Assembly (NCBI GenBank): GCA_964533785.1
Contig: CAZHNG010000193.1
Span: 1 to 13,106, forward strand
Reading direction: 5' to 3'
Source of the DNA: JANQRV01 sp964533785
Lineage (GTDB): Bacteria > Bacteroidota > Bacteroidia > Chitinophagales > Saprospiraceae
DNA: 13,106 bases
In this document: positions 7,230-13,106 of the stretch, in pieces
Layout of the letters: each line of letters begins with the position of its first letter
Position numbering within the stretch: the stretch's first letter is position 1
The notes under the pieces: model-generated
Told to the model about the DNA's origin: nothing
What the model saw: the letters and a program-made list of their open reading frames with translations, nothing else
The model's database searches: none
Made by a program: the position numbers and the translations under genes

Positions 7230-7814
7230 TTATAATTCCAAAAAATTCCTCAAAATCGCTTCTCCCACTTCTCCCGATTTTTCCGGGTGAAACTGCGTCG
7301 CCCAAAAATTATCTTTGTGTACAGCCGAACTGAAGGGAACAATATAATCGGTAGTCGCAATCGTAAAAGGTCCGGTTTCCATATAGTAACTATGCACAAA
7401 ATAGGTATAACTTCCATTTAAAGCTTCCGTCAACAGCGGATTTTCAGCAACTTCAATGGTATTCCAGCCGATGTGAGGTACTTTCTCTCCGTGTGCCGGC
7501 CGGAAAAGTTTCACTTTTTGGGGGATAATCCCCAGGCATTCGGTGTCATTTTCTTCTGAATATTCACATAATAGTTGCATACCCAGGCAAATACCCAATA
7601 CGGGTTGGGTCAAACCTTTGATCAACTCATCTAACCCCGTTTGTTTGAGGTAGTTCATAGTCGTATTGGCTTCCCCAACTCCTGGGAAAATTACTTTAGC
7701 GGCCGACTGTATTTTATCGTGATCTTTGGTCAAAACGGCATCTACCCCCAACCGTTCCATAGCAAAAAGGACGGATTGGACGTTGCCGGCGTTATAATCT
7801 ATTATTGCTACCAT
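7230..7814 (-). CDS. hisH: HisH, glutaminase subunit of imidazole glycerol phosphate synthase
   Basis: HisH hydrolyses glutamine and channels ammonia to HisF, which makes imidazole glycerol phosphate and AICAR. The 194-residue class-I glutamine amidotransferase begins with IIDYNAGN. It has the oxyanion-region PGVGEA (44-49), the nucleophile elbow GICLGMQLL with Cys76, the HIGWN segment (114-118), and the His-Glu of the triad in QFHPEKSG (His176, Glu178). Length and motifs are normal. It is separated from hisB by 308 bp and followed by hisA after 34 bp. Its obligate partner HisF is not in the window. Confidence 0.96.
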   Translation of the reverse strand: MVAIIDYNAGNVQSVLFAMERLGVDAVLTKDHDKIQSAAKVIFPGVGEANTTMNYLKQTGLDELIKGLTQPVLGICLGMQLLCEYSEENDTECLGIIPQKVKLFRPAHGEKVPHIGWNTIEVAENPLLTEALNGSYTYFVHSYYMETGPFTIATTDYIVPFSSAVHKDNFWATQFHPEKSGEVGEAILRNFLEL

Positions 7815-7871
7815 TTTTAAGACGTTAGAGATTGCTGCTAAAAGAAAGTTTATGACACTGTATTCTATCTA

Positions 7872-7902
7872 CAAACTATTGAAATAGGCTGCGTCCTCCA
7901 AA
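7872..7902 (-). promoter_or_regulatory. Weak candidate promoter for hisHA
   Basis: On the minus strand TTTG (7899-7902) is followed after 20 bases by TAGTTTG (7872-7878), which is one base short of the Bacteroidota -7 consensus TAnnTTTG. It lies about 60 bases before hisH and after a terminator-like hairpin, so an internal promoter would make sense. The imperfect -7 box makes this uncertain. Confidence 0.25.
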
Positions 7903-8037
7903 GTTTGCAGTAGTGCCGGACACAGAAAGTAAATATTGACCTGACATTTTCCGGTCAGAGACCGATTGATATTGTATTGAAGTCTGGAGACTTCGACAAT
8001 CACAATCAATATTTAATGTCCGTGCCTAGAGCAAACT
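7902..8037. repeat. 136-bp imperfect palindrome between hisB and hisH
   Basis: The outer arms agtttgc (7902-7908) and gcaaact (8031-8037) pair. cggaca (7917-7922) pairs with tgtccg (8017-8022), and taaatattga (7930-7939) pairs with tcaatattta (8006-8015). Inside are smaller hairpins: ctgac/gtcag (7941-7958) or, alternatively, cggtc/gaccg (7952-7964), and gaagtct/agacttc (7979-7994), extended by attgt/acaat. The whole folds as a stem carrying two hairpins. I could not find a target duplication at the edges, so it may be a degenerate MITE, a REP-type cluster, or a structured RNA in the his transcript. With the hairpin at 8056-8085 it accounts for most of the 308-bp gap. Confidence 0.6.
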
Positions 8038-8042
8038 ACATG

Positions 8043-8126
8043 TTAATAAAATAGACATCCTACTTCCGCAAGGAAGATTAGGATGATCAAAAAACTCCAT
8101 GCCCTTGTTTCAAAACCCAATTTCAT
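8043..8126 (-). CDS. Possible 27-residue hydrophobic ORF overlapping the hisB stop
   Basis: An ATG at 8126 overlaps the hisB stop as ATGA, the arrangement used for translational coupling. It opens a 27-codon frame: MKLGFETRAW followed by SFLIILIFLAEVGCLFY, then TAA. The second part could span a membrane. Against it, the frame runs through the hairpin at 8056-8085, which explains part of the sequence without any coding, and frames this short arise by chance. I recognise no family. Confidence 0.15.
   Translation of the reverse strand: MKLGFETRAWSFLIILIFLAEVGCLFY
8045..8085 (-). terminator. Terminator-like hairpin after hisB
   Basis: Reading leftward, catccta (8079-8085) and cttcc (8072-8076) pair with ggaag (8063-8067) and taggatg (8056-8062). 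This gives a 12-bp stem with a 2-base bulge and a 4-base loop, followed by TCTATTTTATTAA. It lies 37 bases after the hisB stop. This could end or attenuate the hisGDCB transcript and leave hisHA partly separate. The U tract is interrupted, so efficiency is uncertain. Confidence 0.5.
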
Positions 8127-9265
8127 AGCACCCCCTTAGTAGAAGGTAATTCCTCAATCTCCGGATCTCTTCTCACCGCCATCTTTATCGCCCGCGCAAA
8201 AGCCTTAAAAATTGCTTCGATCTTATGGTGCTCATTCTTACCTTCCGCCTTGATATTAATGTTACATTGGGCATGATCGCTGAATGATTTAAAGAAATGA
8301 TGGAACATTTCCGTCGGCATTCCGCCTATTTTTTCCCGTTGAAAATTGACATTCCACACTAACCAGGGGCGGCCGCTGAAGTCAATCGCTACCTGCGCCA
8401 GACAGTCATCCATTGGCAATACGTAATGACCATAGCGCTCGATGCCCTTTTTGTTTCCTAAAGCTTTATGAAAAGCCTGGCCAATAGTAATAGCGATATC
8501 TTCTATAGTATGATGTTCGTCGATGTGAAGATCACCTTCCGCCATTACGACCAAATCACAAGCAGAATGTTTTCCAAGCTGATCCAGCATGTGATCGAAA
8601 AAACCAATGCCGGTTTGGTTTTGGGTTCGTCCGGTACCGTCCAGATCGACTTCGACTTTAATATCGGTTTCTTTCGTTTTACGGTGAACGGAGGCCATTC
8701 TGGATCTTTGGGATAAAAATTGATATATCTCCCGCCAACTCCTCGTTTTTAACAAAATAGACGCTTCCACCACTTTGGCCTGCGCACTGATCTCGCCAGC
8801 CCCTAGTTCGGGATGATCGTAGATAAATATACCTTTACCACCTATATTTTTTGCCAGTTCCATATCAGTCAAACGATCGCCGATCACAATGGAATTCGCC
8901 AGATCGTAATCACCTTCCAGGTATTGGGTTAACAGCCCGGTGTTGGGTTTTCGAGTAGGTGCGTTGTCTTTAGCGAAGGTCCGGTCAATGAGAACATCCA
9001 CAAACTCAATCCCTTCACTTCTAAGAATATCCAGCATTTTATTATGGGGCGGCCAAAATGTATTTTCAGGGAAAGCGGCCGTGCCCAAACCATCCTGGTT
9101 GGTGATCATTACCAATTGATAATCCAGTTCCCGGACAATTTTTGACAAGTATTGTATCACTTGTGGATAAAAGACCAACTTTTCATAGCTATCGACCTGG
9201 TAATCCGATGGTTCTAAAATGAGCGTTCCATCCCTATCCAGGAATAATATTTTCTGTTTTTTCAT
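8123..9265 (-). CDS. hisB: HisB, histidinol-phosphatase / IGP dehydratase fusion
   Basis: The 380-residue fusion performs step 6 (imidazole glycerol phosphate dehydratase) and step 8 (histidinol phosphatase) of the pathway. Residues 1-165 are a HAD phosphatase: FLDRDGT with nucleophile Asp10 and acid Asp12, Thr55 in MITNQDG, Lys106 in RKP, and Asp130/Asp134 in GDRLTD. Residues 190-380 are the dehydratase, with the metal-binding motifs FFDHML (222-227), DEHHTIED (249-256) and NEHHKIEA (344-351) and the usual PSTKGVL end. The loop that in E. coli HisB holds four zinc ligands (CPH...CDC before RKP) reads DRTFAKDNAPT (94-104) here, so all four are missing; I recall Bacteroidota homologues with a similar loop. 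The start at 9265 lies inside hisC (32-base overlap), and the HAD motif so close to the N-terminus requires it. Confidence 0.96.
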   Translation of the reverse strand: MKKQKILFLDRDGTLILEPSDYQVDSYEKLVFYPQVIQYLSKIVRELDYQLVMITNQDGLGTAAFPENTFWPPHNKMLDILRSEGIEFVDVLIDRTFAKDNAPTRKPNTGLLTQYLEGDYDLANSIVIGDRLTDMELAKNIGGKGIFIYDHPELGAGEISAQAKVVEASILLKTRSWREIYQFLSQRSRMASVHRKTKETDIKVEVDLDGTGRTQNQTGIGFFDHMLDQLGKHSACDLVVMAEGDLHIDEHHTIEDIAITIGQAFHKALGNKKGIERYGHYVLPMDDCLAQVAIDFSGRPWLVWNVNFQREKIGGMPTEMFHHFFKSFSDHAQCNINIKAEGKNEHHKIEAIFKAFARAIKMAVRRDPEIEELPSTKGVL

Positions 9266-10289
9266 ATTTCTCTAAGGCGTTGATAAGCTGTTGATTTTCT
9301 TCCGGCGTACCGACTGTGATACGCAGACATCCTTCACATTTCAAAACATTAGACCGATCACGGATGATGACTTTTTGTTCAATGAGATAACGATAGATCT
9401 TCTCGGGTTCATTCACTTTAACCAAAACAAAATTAGTATCTGTCGGCTTGATTTCCTGTACCATACTCATGTACTGGAACTTTTTCGTCAAAAATTCTCT
9501 TTGGATTAAAATAGAATCGACCCATTCTTGCTTTTGGGTTTCATTTTCCAAGGCCCGTAAAGCAGCTTCCTGCGTCAATTGATTGATGTTATAGGGTGGT
9601 TTCACTTTATTGAAGTAAGCAATAATTTCCGGTGCTGCAAACGCCATACCCAAACGGATACCAGCTAACCCCCAGGCCTTAGAGAAGGTTTGCATCACTA
9701 CCAGGTTTTCATGTTTCGGTAACAGGCTGATGCAACTTGTCAAACCCGAAAAGTCTATATAGGCTTCATCTACCACAACTATACCGGGAAAATGGTTAAG
9801 AATTTTCTCAATATCCTTCATGCTCATACTATTACCGGTTGGATTGTTCGGATGGCAGATAAATAGCAATTTAGAATGAGTCATACTTTTATTCAATATA
9901 TGATCCACCTGCAGATGATAATGATCGGTTAAAGGTATTTCTACAACTTCAACATTGGCAATATCTGCCGAAACTTTATACATCCCGTAAGTAGGTGGTA
10001 AAATAATGATATGATCTTCTTTGGGTTCGCAAAAAATGCGAATCAAAAGGTCGATCACTTCATCACTGCCATTTCCCAGAAAGACCTGACCGGGAGTTAC
10101 TCCTTTCATGGTACTGATTTTCGTTTTCAGTGTTTTCTGTAAAGGGTCGGGATAGCGGTTTAGCCCGGTTTCGAACGGATTTTCATTCGCATCGAGGAAG
10201 ATCTCCGCCTGGCCACTAAATTCACTGCGGGCCGAAGAATAGGGCTTAAGCACTTTTATATTTGGGCGAACGAGTTGATCTAAATTCAT
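9234..10289 (-). CDS. hisC: HisC, histidinol-phosphate aminotransferase (EC 2.6.1.9)
   Basis: HisC transfers an amino group from glutamate to imidazole acetol phosphate, step 7 of the pathway. The 351-residue protein is a fold-type I PLP enzyme. Markers are LDANENPF (32-39), RYPDP (45-49), GNGSDEVID (72-80), HPNNPTG (146-152, Asn148), VVDEAY (172-177, Asp174), the PLP lysine Lys204 in TFSKAWGLAG, and IRLG (211-214, Arg212). Its 3' end overlaps the start of hisB by 32 bases, which suggests translational coupling. A 49-base gap with a small hairpin separates it from hisD. Length and motifs are normal for the family. Confidence 0.96.
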   Translation of the reverse strand: MNLDQLVRPNIKVLKPYSSARSEFSGQAEIFLDANENPFETGLNRYPDPLQKTLKTKISTMKGVTPGQVFLGNGSDEVIDLLIRIFCEPKEDHIIILPPTYGMYKVSADIANVEVVEIPLTDHYHLQVDHILNKSMTHSKLLFICHPNNPTGNSMSMKDIEKILNHFPGIVVVDEAYIDFSGLTSCISLLPKHENLVVMQTFSKAWGLAGIRLGMAFAAPEIIAYFNKVKPPYNINQLTQEAALRALENETQKQEWVDSILIQREFLTKKFQYMSMVQEIKPTDTNFVLVKVNEPEKIYRYLIEQKVIIRDRSNVLKCEGCLRITVGTPEENQQLINALEKYEKTENIIPG

Positions 10290-10320
10290 TATTGAGACGC
10301 TATGCTAAAAAATTAATTAG

Positions 10321-10341
10321 TGAAGAGGCTACACCTCTTCA
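10321..10341 (-). terminator. Hairpin overlapping the hisD stop codon
   Basis: tgaagagg (10321-10328) pairs with cctcttca (10334-10341), an 8-bp stem with a 5-base loop that includes the hisD TGA (10339-10341). Downstream on the minus strand a TTTTTT run begins about 9 bases after the stem. That is too far for a standard terminator, so it may be a weak intra-operon attenuator, a processing site, or an mRNA 3'-end stabiliser. Confidence 0.35.
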
Positions 10342-11622
10342 TTTTAAGGATTTTAAACGGATAGAAACGGCCTGTCTATGAGCCTCTAGTTCTTCTGCAG
10401 TCGCCATAATCTCCACTGCGGGTCCTAGATTCTGCAGCCCTGCCGGTGTCAATTGCTGATAGGTGATCTTTTTAACGAAAGCATCCAGTGAAACTCCGCT
10501 ATAAACTTTCGCAAAACCGTTCGTAGGTAAAGTGTGATTCGTACCTGATGCATAATCGCCTACCGATTCGGGTGTGTAATGGCCCAAGAATACAGAGCCT
10601 GCATTGTGAATAGCTTCTGAAAAAGGAAGGGCTTCATCACTGGCCAGGATGAGATGTTCGGGTGCATAGAAATTAATCAGTGCAGCAGCTTCTGCTTTCG
10701 AAGGAACTACGATTGCTGCACTATTTTCCAGAGCTTGCTGAGCAATTGACTTTCTTGGTAGTTGCTCCAGTTGGGTTGCAATGGCCGACTGAACTTCTTT
10801 GACCGTATCTTCGGAAAGGGTCACTAAAATTACCTGACTATCGATACCATGTTCCGCTTGGGACAGTAGATCGGCAGCTACAAATTGTGAGTTGGCCGAT
10901 TCATCTGCGTACACGAGTACTTCGGAAGGACCTGCCGGCATATCGATCGCAATCCCCTCTTTATTAACGAGTTGTTTAGCCATAGTAACATACTGATTAC
11001 CAGGGCCGAATATCTTGTATACTGCCGGAATGGTTTCCGTACCATAGGCCATAGCTGCCACTGCCTGCGCACCTCCTACCTTATATATACTAGTAATACC
11101 GGCTACTTTTGCTGCAAACAAAATAGCCGGATGAACACGCCCCTCTTTTTGAGGAGGTGTACACAAAACGATCTCATGACAGCCGGCAATCTGTGCGGGA
11201 ATGCCTAACATTAAAACAGTAGAAAACAGGGGAGCCGTACCTCCCGGTATGTATAATCCCACCCGCTCAATAGGCAGGCTTTTGCGCCAACAGCGAACAC
11301 CTGGCATAGTTTCTATCGGCAAAAAGTTCTCATTTTGTGCCTGGTGGAACCGTCCTATATTTGTTTTCGCCGTGTTGATCGCCAATTTGAGTTCATCAGA
11401 AATCAGGGCATCGGCTTCTGCGAGTTCAGTTTCCGTTACACGAATATTTTTGAGGTGGACACCGTCAAACTGATCAGTGAATTTTACAAGGGCTTTATCA
11501 CCTTCTTTTCTAACGGCTTCCAATATGGGCTGGACTTTAGCCTCTAAATCAGAAAAGTCAAATACCGGCCGGGCTAAAATACGCTTCCAATCTTCTCTCG
11601 CCGGATTAATATATACTTTCAT
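10339..11622 (-). CDS. hisD: HisD, histidinol dehydrogenase (EC 1.1.1.23)
   Basis: HisD oxidises L-histidinol to L-histidine in two NAD+-dependent steps, the end of the pathway. The 427-residue length is usual. Expected zinc ligands are Gln255 and His258 (SQAEHG), Asp356 (VGDYASG) and His415 (AHRQA). The catalytic Glu322-His323 pair is in YAPEHL. Further signatures are VGLYIPGGTAPL (121-132), KVGGAQAVAAMAYGT (181-195), FGPGNQYV (205-212), DMPAGPSEVLV (227-237) and TNHTLPTNGFAKVYSGVS (361-378). It lies 14 bases after hisG and 49 bases before hisC, second in the minus-strand operon. Nothing is unusual. Confidence 0.97.
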   Translation of the reverse strand: MKVYINPAREDWKRILARPVFDFSDLEAKVQPILEAVRKEGDKALVKFTDQFDGVHLKNIRVTETELAEADALISDELKLAINTAKTNIGRFHQAQNENFLPIETMPGVRCWRKSLPIERVGLYIPGGTAPLFSTVLMLGIPAQIAGCHEIVLCTPPQKEGRVHPAILFAAKVAGITSIYKVGGAQAVAAMAYGTETIPAVYKIFGPGNQYVTMAKQLVNKEGIAIDMPAGPSEVLVYADESANSQFVAADLLSQAEHGIDSQVILVTLSEDTVKEVQSAIATQLEQLPRKSIAQQALENSAAIVVPSKAEAAALINFYAPEHLILASDEALPFSEAIHNAGSVFLGHYTPESVGDYASGTNHTLPTNGFAKVYSGVSLDAFVKKITYQQLTPAGLQNLGPAVEIMATAEELEAHRQAVSIRLKSLK

Positions 11623-11636
11623 CTGTTCAAAATTTT

Positions 11637-12497
11637 CTACAAGATCATTTTTTCAATAGGGTTGACTAAAATACCTTCCGCACCGCAAGCTTTTAGTTCA
11701 TCAATGATTTCCCAAAACCGGTCTTCCGCAATAACCGTATGGATAGAACACCATCCTTCAACGGCTAGCGGCATAACAGTAGGGCTTTTCATACCTGGCA
11801 GGATCTTAATGATATTTTCGACCTGATCGGCAGGGGCATTCATCAGCAAGTATTTGTTATTCTTGGCTGCCAATACGGAATTAATACGGAAAATCAATTG
11901 ATCCAGGATACTTTGTTGCTCCACACCAATTGATTTATTAGCTACCAGGCAGGCCTGGGATTTTAGTATGATGTCTTTTTCTTCTAAGCCATTTTTAAAT
12001 AAAGTGCTACCCGAACTTACCAGATCACAAATAGCTTCTGCCAATCCGATATTAGGAGCAATCTCCACCGATCCGGAAATCACGTGTATTTCCGCATCGA
12101 TCTGGTTTTTATCCAAAAATTGTTGCAGCGTATTAGGATAGGAGGTTGCAATTCTTTTACCATTCAAATAGGTCAGATCTGGGTAAGCCGTATTTTTAGG
12201 TACCGCAATGGATAAACGACACTTTGAAAAACCTAAGGGTAGGATAACCTTTACATCTTTCTGTTTTTCAATGACCGTATTTTCACCTAAAATACCAACA
12301 TCTGCAATTCCATCTTCTATGTATTGCGGAATATCCGAATTCCTTAAATAATACACTTCTAAGGGAAAATTTCTTGCCGGTGCTTTGAGTTGATTTTTGC
12401 CATTATCTATACTTATTCCACATTCTTTTAACAGGGCTAAAGATCCGTCGAGCAGCCGACCTGATTTTTGAATAGCAATTTTTAGTTGAGCGGACAT
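11637..12497 (-). CDS. hisG: HisG, ATP phosphoribosyltransferase, long form (EC 2.4.2.17)
   Basis: HisG joins ATP and PRPP in the first, feedback-controlled step of histidine synthesis. The 286 residues are the long form. The catalytic domain opens LKIAIQKSGRL and holds the PRPP-binding region near residues 155-180 (EIAPNIGLAEAICDLVSSGSTL in two parts). The C-terminal regulatory, PII-like domain carries LPGMKSPTVMPL and senses histidine, so no HisZ subunit is needed. The open frame extends to a GTG at 12527, but I prefer the ATG at 12497, because the family N-terminus begins a few residues later. It is the first structural gene after a leader-peptide attenuator (12588-12701), which should make the operon respond to charged tRNA-His. 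Confidence 0.95.
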   Translation of the reverse strand: MSAQLKIAIQKSGRLLDGSLALLKECGISIDNGKNQLKAPARNFPLEVYYLRNSDIPQYIEDGIADVGILGENTVIEKQKDVKVILPLGFSKCRLSIAVPKNTAYPDLTYLNGKRIATSYPNTLQQFLDKNQIDAEIHVISGSVEIAPNIGLAEAICDLVSSGSTLFKNGLEEKDIILKSQACLVANKSIGVEQQSILDQLIFRINSVLAAKNNKYLLMNAPADQVENIIKILPGMKSPTVMPLAVEGWCSIHTVIAEDRFWEIIDELKACGAEGILVNPIEKMIL

Positions 12498-12587
12498 GTT
12501 ATTACGTTTGAATGAGATGACAGACACCAGAGAAACCTAAAAAGTCACCTGTGCATTTTACTTACTGTTCATGCAATGACTGAAATG

Positions 12588-12621
12588 AAAAAAGGTTTAC
12601 CAGCAAAATGGTAAACCTTTT
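12588..12621 (-). terminator. His attenuator terminator hairpin
   Basis: Bases 12610-12621 and 12590-12601 form a perfect 12-bp stem (GGTTTACC core) with an 8-base loop. On the minus strand it is followed by TTTTTT, a proper intrinsic terminator. It lies about 90 bases before hisG and 33 bases after the leader peptide stop, where an attenuator terminator should be. On the plus strand no T run follows, so it acts leftward. Confidence 0.85.
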
Positions 12622-12685
12622 CAAAATTGGAACAATACATCGTCACCATTTGCTTAAACAAAAAATGAAAAATGGTGATGATGTA
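12602..12685 (-). promoter_or_regulatory. His attenuator: pause hairpin and antiterminator
   Basis: Segment 1 (12670-12685) spans the four His codons and pairs with segment 2 (12636-12651) over 16 positions with one mismatch. This is the pause hairpin. The 3' edge of the leader plus segment 2 (AGCAAATGGT, 12645-12654) can instead pair with ACCATTTTGCT (12602-12612) with one bulged base. That pairing uses the loop and the first arm of the terminator and so blocks it. When charged tRNA-His is scarce, a ribosome stalled on the His codons covers segment 1 and frees segment 2 to form the antiterminator. This is the classical enteric his logic, inferred here from the competing pairings. Confidence 0.75.
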
Positions 12686-12701
12686 GTTGATTGTAAAGCA
12701 T
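12654..12701 (-). CDS. hisL: His operon leader peptide
   Basis: A 15-residue frame, MLYNQLHHHHFSFFV, runs from ATG 12701 to TAA 12654-12656. Four consecutive His codons (CAT CAT CAC CAT) followed by three Phe in the last five residues are far from chance in front of a his operon. The peptide has no function of its own; its translation senses charged tRNA-His. The His codons lie in the first arm of the pause hairpin, and the stop sits just before segment 2, as required for ribosome-controlled attenuation. Only about 15 bases separate the ATG from the upstream terminator-like hairpin. Confidence 0.85.
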   Translation of the reverse strand: MLYNQLHHHHFSFFV

Positions 12702-12716
12702 AAACAAATAAAATTT

Positions 12717-12747
12717 AAAAAAGGGAAAATTATGTGTAATTTTCCCT
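12717..12747 (-). terminator. Terminator-like hairpin after tRNA-Phe
   Basis: agggaaaatta (12722-12732) pairs perfectly with taattttccct (12737-12747), an 11-bp stem with a TGTG loop on the plus strand. Leftward transcripts end it with TTTTTT (12717-12722). It lies 9 bases after the tRNA 3' end, so it should terminate tRNA-Phe. Because the his leader begins 16 bases further on, some read-through may feed the his operon. Confidence 0.75.
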
Positions 12748-12755
12748 CATAGGAG

Positions 12756-12828
12756 TGGTGCGAGCAGGAATCGAACCAGCGACACCAGGATTTTCAGTCC
12801 TGTGCTCTACCAACTGAGCTATCGCACC
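12756..12828 (-). tRNA. tRNA-Phe (anticodon GAA)
   Basis: A 73-base cloverleaf reads leftward. The acceptor stem GGTGCGA pairs with TCGCACC and is followed by discriminator A. The D arm is GCTCAGTTGGTAGAGC. The anticodon stem is CAGGA/TCCTG with loop CTGAAAA, giving anticodon GAA, that is phenylalanine. The T arm is GCTGG-TTCGATT-CCTGC. The T stem has a U-U mismatch at its middle pair. CCA is not encoded (the next bases are CTCC), so it is added after transcription. It has its own promoter upstream and a hairpin terminator downstream. Confidence 0.96.
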
Positions 12829-12855
12829 ATAACTAACAACTTTTACAAGCGGTTG

Positions 12856-12887
12856 CAAAGATATTTTTATTTTTTGTAAGTGGCAAA
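12856..12887 (-). promoter_or_regulatory. Promoter of tRNA-Phe, Bacteroidota consensus
   Basis: On the minus strand TTTG (12884-12887) is followed after exactly 20 bases by TATCTTTG (12856-12863). Both boxes match the Bacteroidota -33/-7 consensus (TTTG, TAnnTTTG). The tRNA 5' end (12828) is 27 bases further, leaving a short 5' leader for RNase P removal. It is the only full-consensus promoter I see upstream of the his leader. Confidence 0.8.
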
Positions 12888-12958
12888 TCATCGGGCTGAT
12901 TTTTTCATTATTCCCCCTGTGAACTGTTTTTTAACCTGGGGTCAAGACCAATCATAAA

Positions 12959-13106
12959 ATGCTGACGAGAATCCTTTTAATTCCTTTTATCGTAGCTGCT
13001 TTGGTGTTTTTTTACCTAACACTGGAGGTGGATGAATATTACTCCATTTATATTGCTATTCCCGTAGTGATCGCTGCTTTGATTTGGGTCATGAGCCCGC
13101 AGATCA
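12959..13106 (+). CDS. Membrane protein, 5' part, cut by window end
   Basis: An ATG at 12959 opens a frame that stays open for 49 codons to the end of the window. It reads MLTRILLIPFIVAALVFFYL, then an acidic turn (TLEVDEYYS), then a second hydrophobic stretch (IYIAIPVVIAALIWVM) ending SPQI. This is two membrane spans with a short extracytoplasmic loop. The pattern reminds me of the N-terminus of Bacteroidota M90/MtfA-like zinc peptidases, but too little is present to be sure. It is divergent from tRNA-Phe; I found no consensus promoter in the roughly 100 bases before it. Confidence 0.55.
   Translation, partial: MLTRILLIPFIVAALVFFYLTLEVDEYYSIYIAIPVVIAALIWVMSPQI

Noticed and set aside
8468..8716. 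Open frames on the plus strand across the his operon (for example at 8468-8716, 10972-11208 and 11201-11473).
   Set aside because: They lie antisense to strongly conserved his genes and have no recognisable product, so they are shadows of the coding strand.
12636..12685. A 16-bp hairpin that could be a terminator for a plus-strand transcript.
   Set aside because: No plus-strand gene ends there and no T run follows. It is fully explained as the pause hairpin made with the His codons of the minus-strand leader.

Overview
This window looks like a chromosomal segment of a Bacteroidota genome, with Saprospiria-like lineages a reasonable but unproven guess. The reasons are a GldN/PorN type IX secretion gene, a promoter of the Bacteroidota form TTTG-N20-TAnnTTTG in front of the tRNA gene, a lack of obvious Shine-Dalgarno sequences, a tRNA gene without an encoded CCA end, and a HisB of the fused phosphatase-dehydratase type with a Bacteroidota-like N-terminal domain.

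Left part (1-6478). A secreted START/SRPBCC-domain protein (minus strand) is divergent from a stand-alone gldN. Next come a YrbG-type Na+/Ca2+ antiporter and, 3 bases behind it, a uracil-DNA-glycosylase-family gene. The glycosylase gene has been split by a 189-bp element (3110-3298) with about 33-bp terminal inverted repeats and a CTAG target duplication. Removing the element and one CTAG restores a continuous reading frame. The surviving downstream reading frame starts at an ATG inside the element's right terminal repeat. A pair of REP-like hairpins precedes a large cytoplasmic GAF-domain protein, which converges with the his operon.

Right part (6479-12828, minus strand). This is a histidine biosynthesis operon in the order hisG-hisD-hisC-hisB-(308-bp gap)-hisH-hisA. 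In front of hisG is a complete attenuator: a 15-residue leader peptide MLYNQLHHHHFSFFV with four consecutive His codons, a 16-bp pause hairpin made with those codons, a competing antiterminator pairing, and a 12-bp terminator hairpin ending in a U run. Upstream of it is tRNA-Phe(GAA), which has its own near-perfect promoter and a downstream hairpin terminator. There is almost no room for a separate his promoter. hisF and hisIE are missing from the end of the operon, although HisH needs HisF, so they must be elsewhere. The gap between hisB and hisH holds a terminator-like hairpin, a 136-bp imperfect palindrome and a possible 27-codon ORF overlapping the hisB stop.

The right edge (12959 to end) is the 5' start of a plus-strand membrane protein gene cut by the window.

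The two observations most worth following are the small element that inserted into the glycosylase gene and supplied it with a new start, and the His-leader attenuator next to tRNA-Phe.
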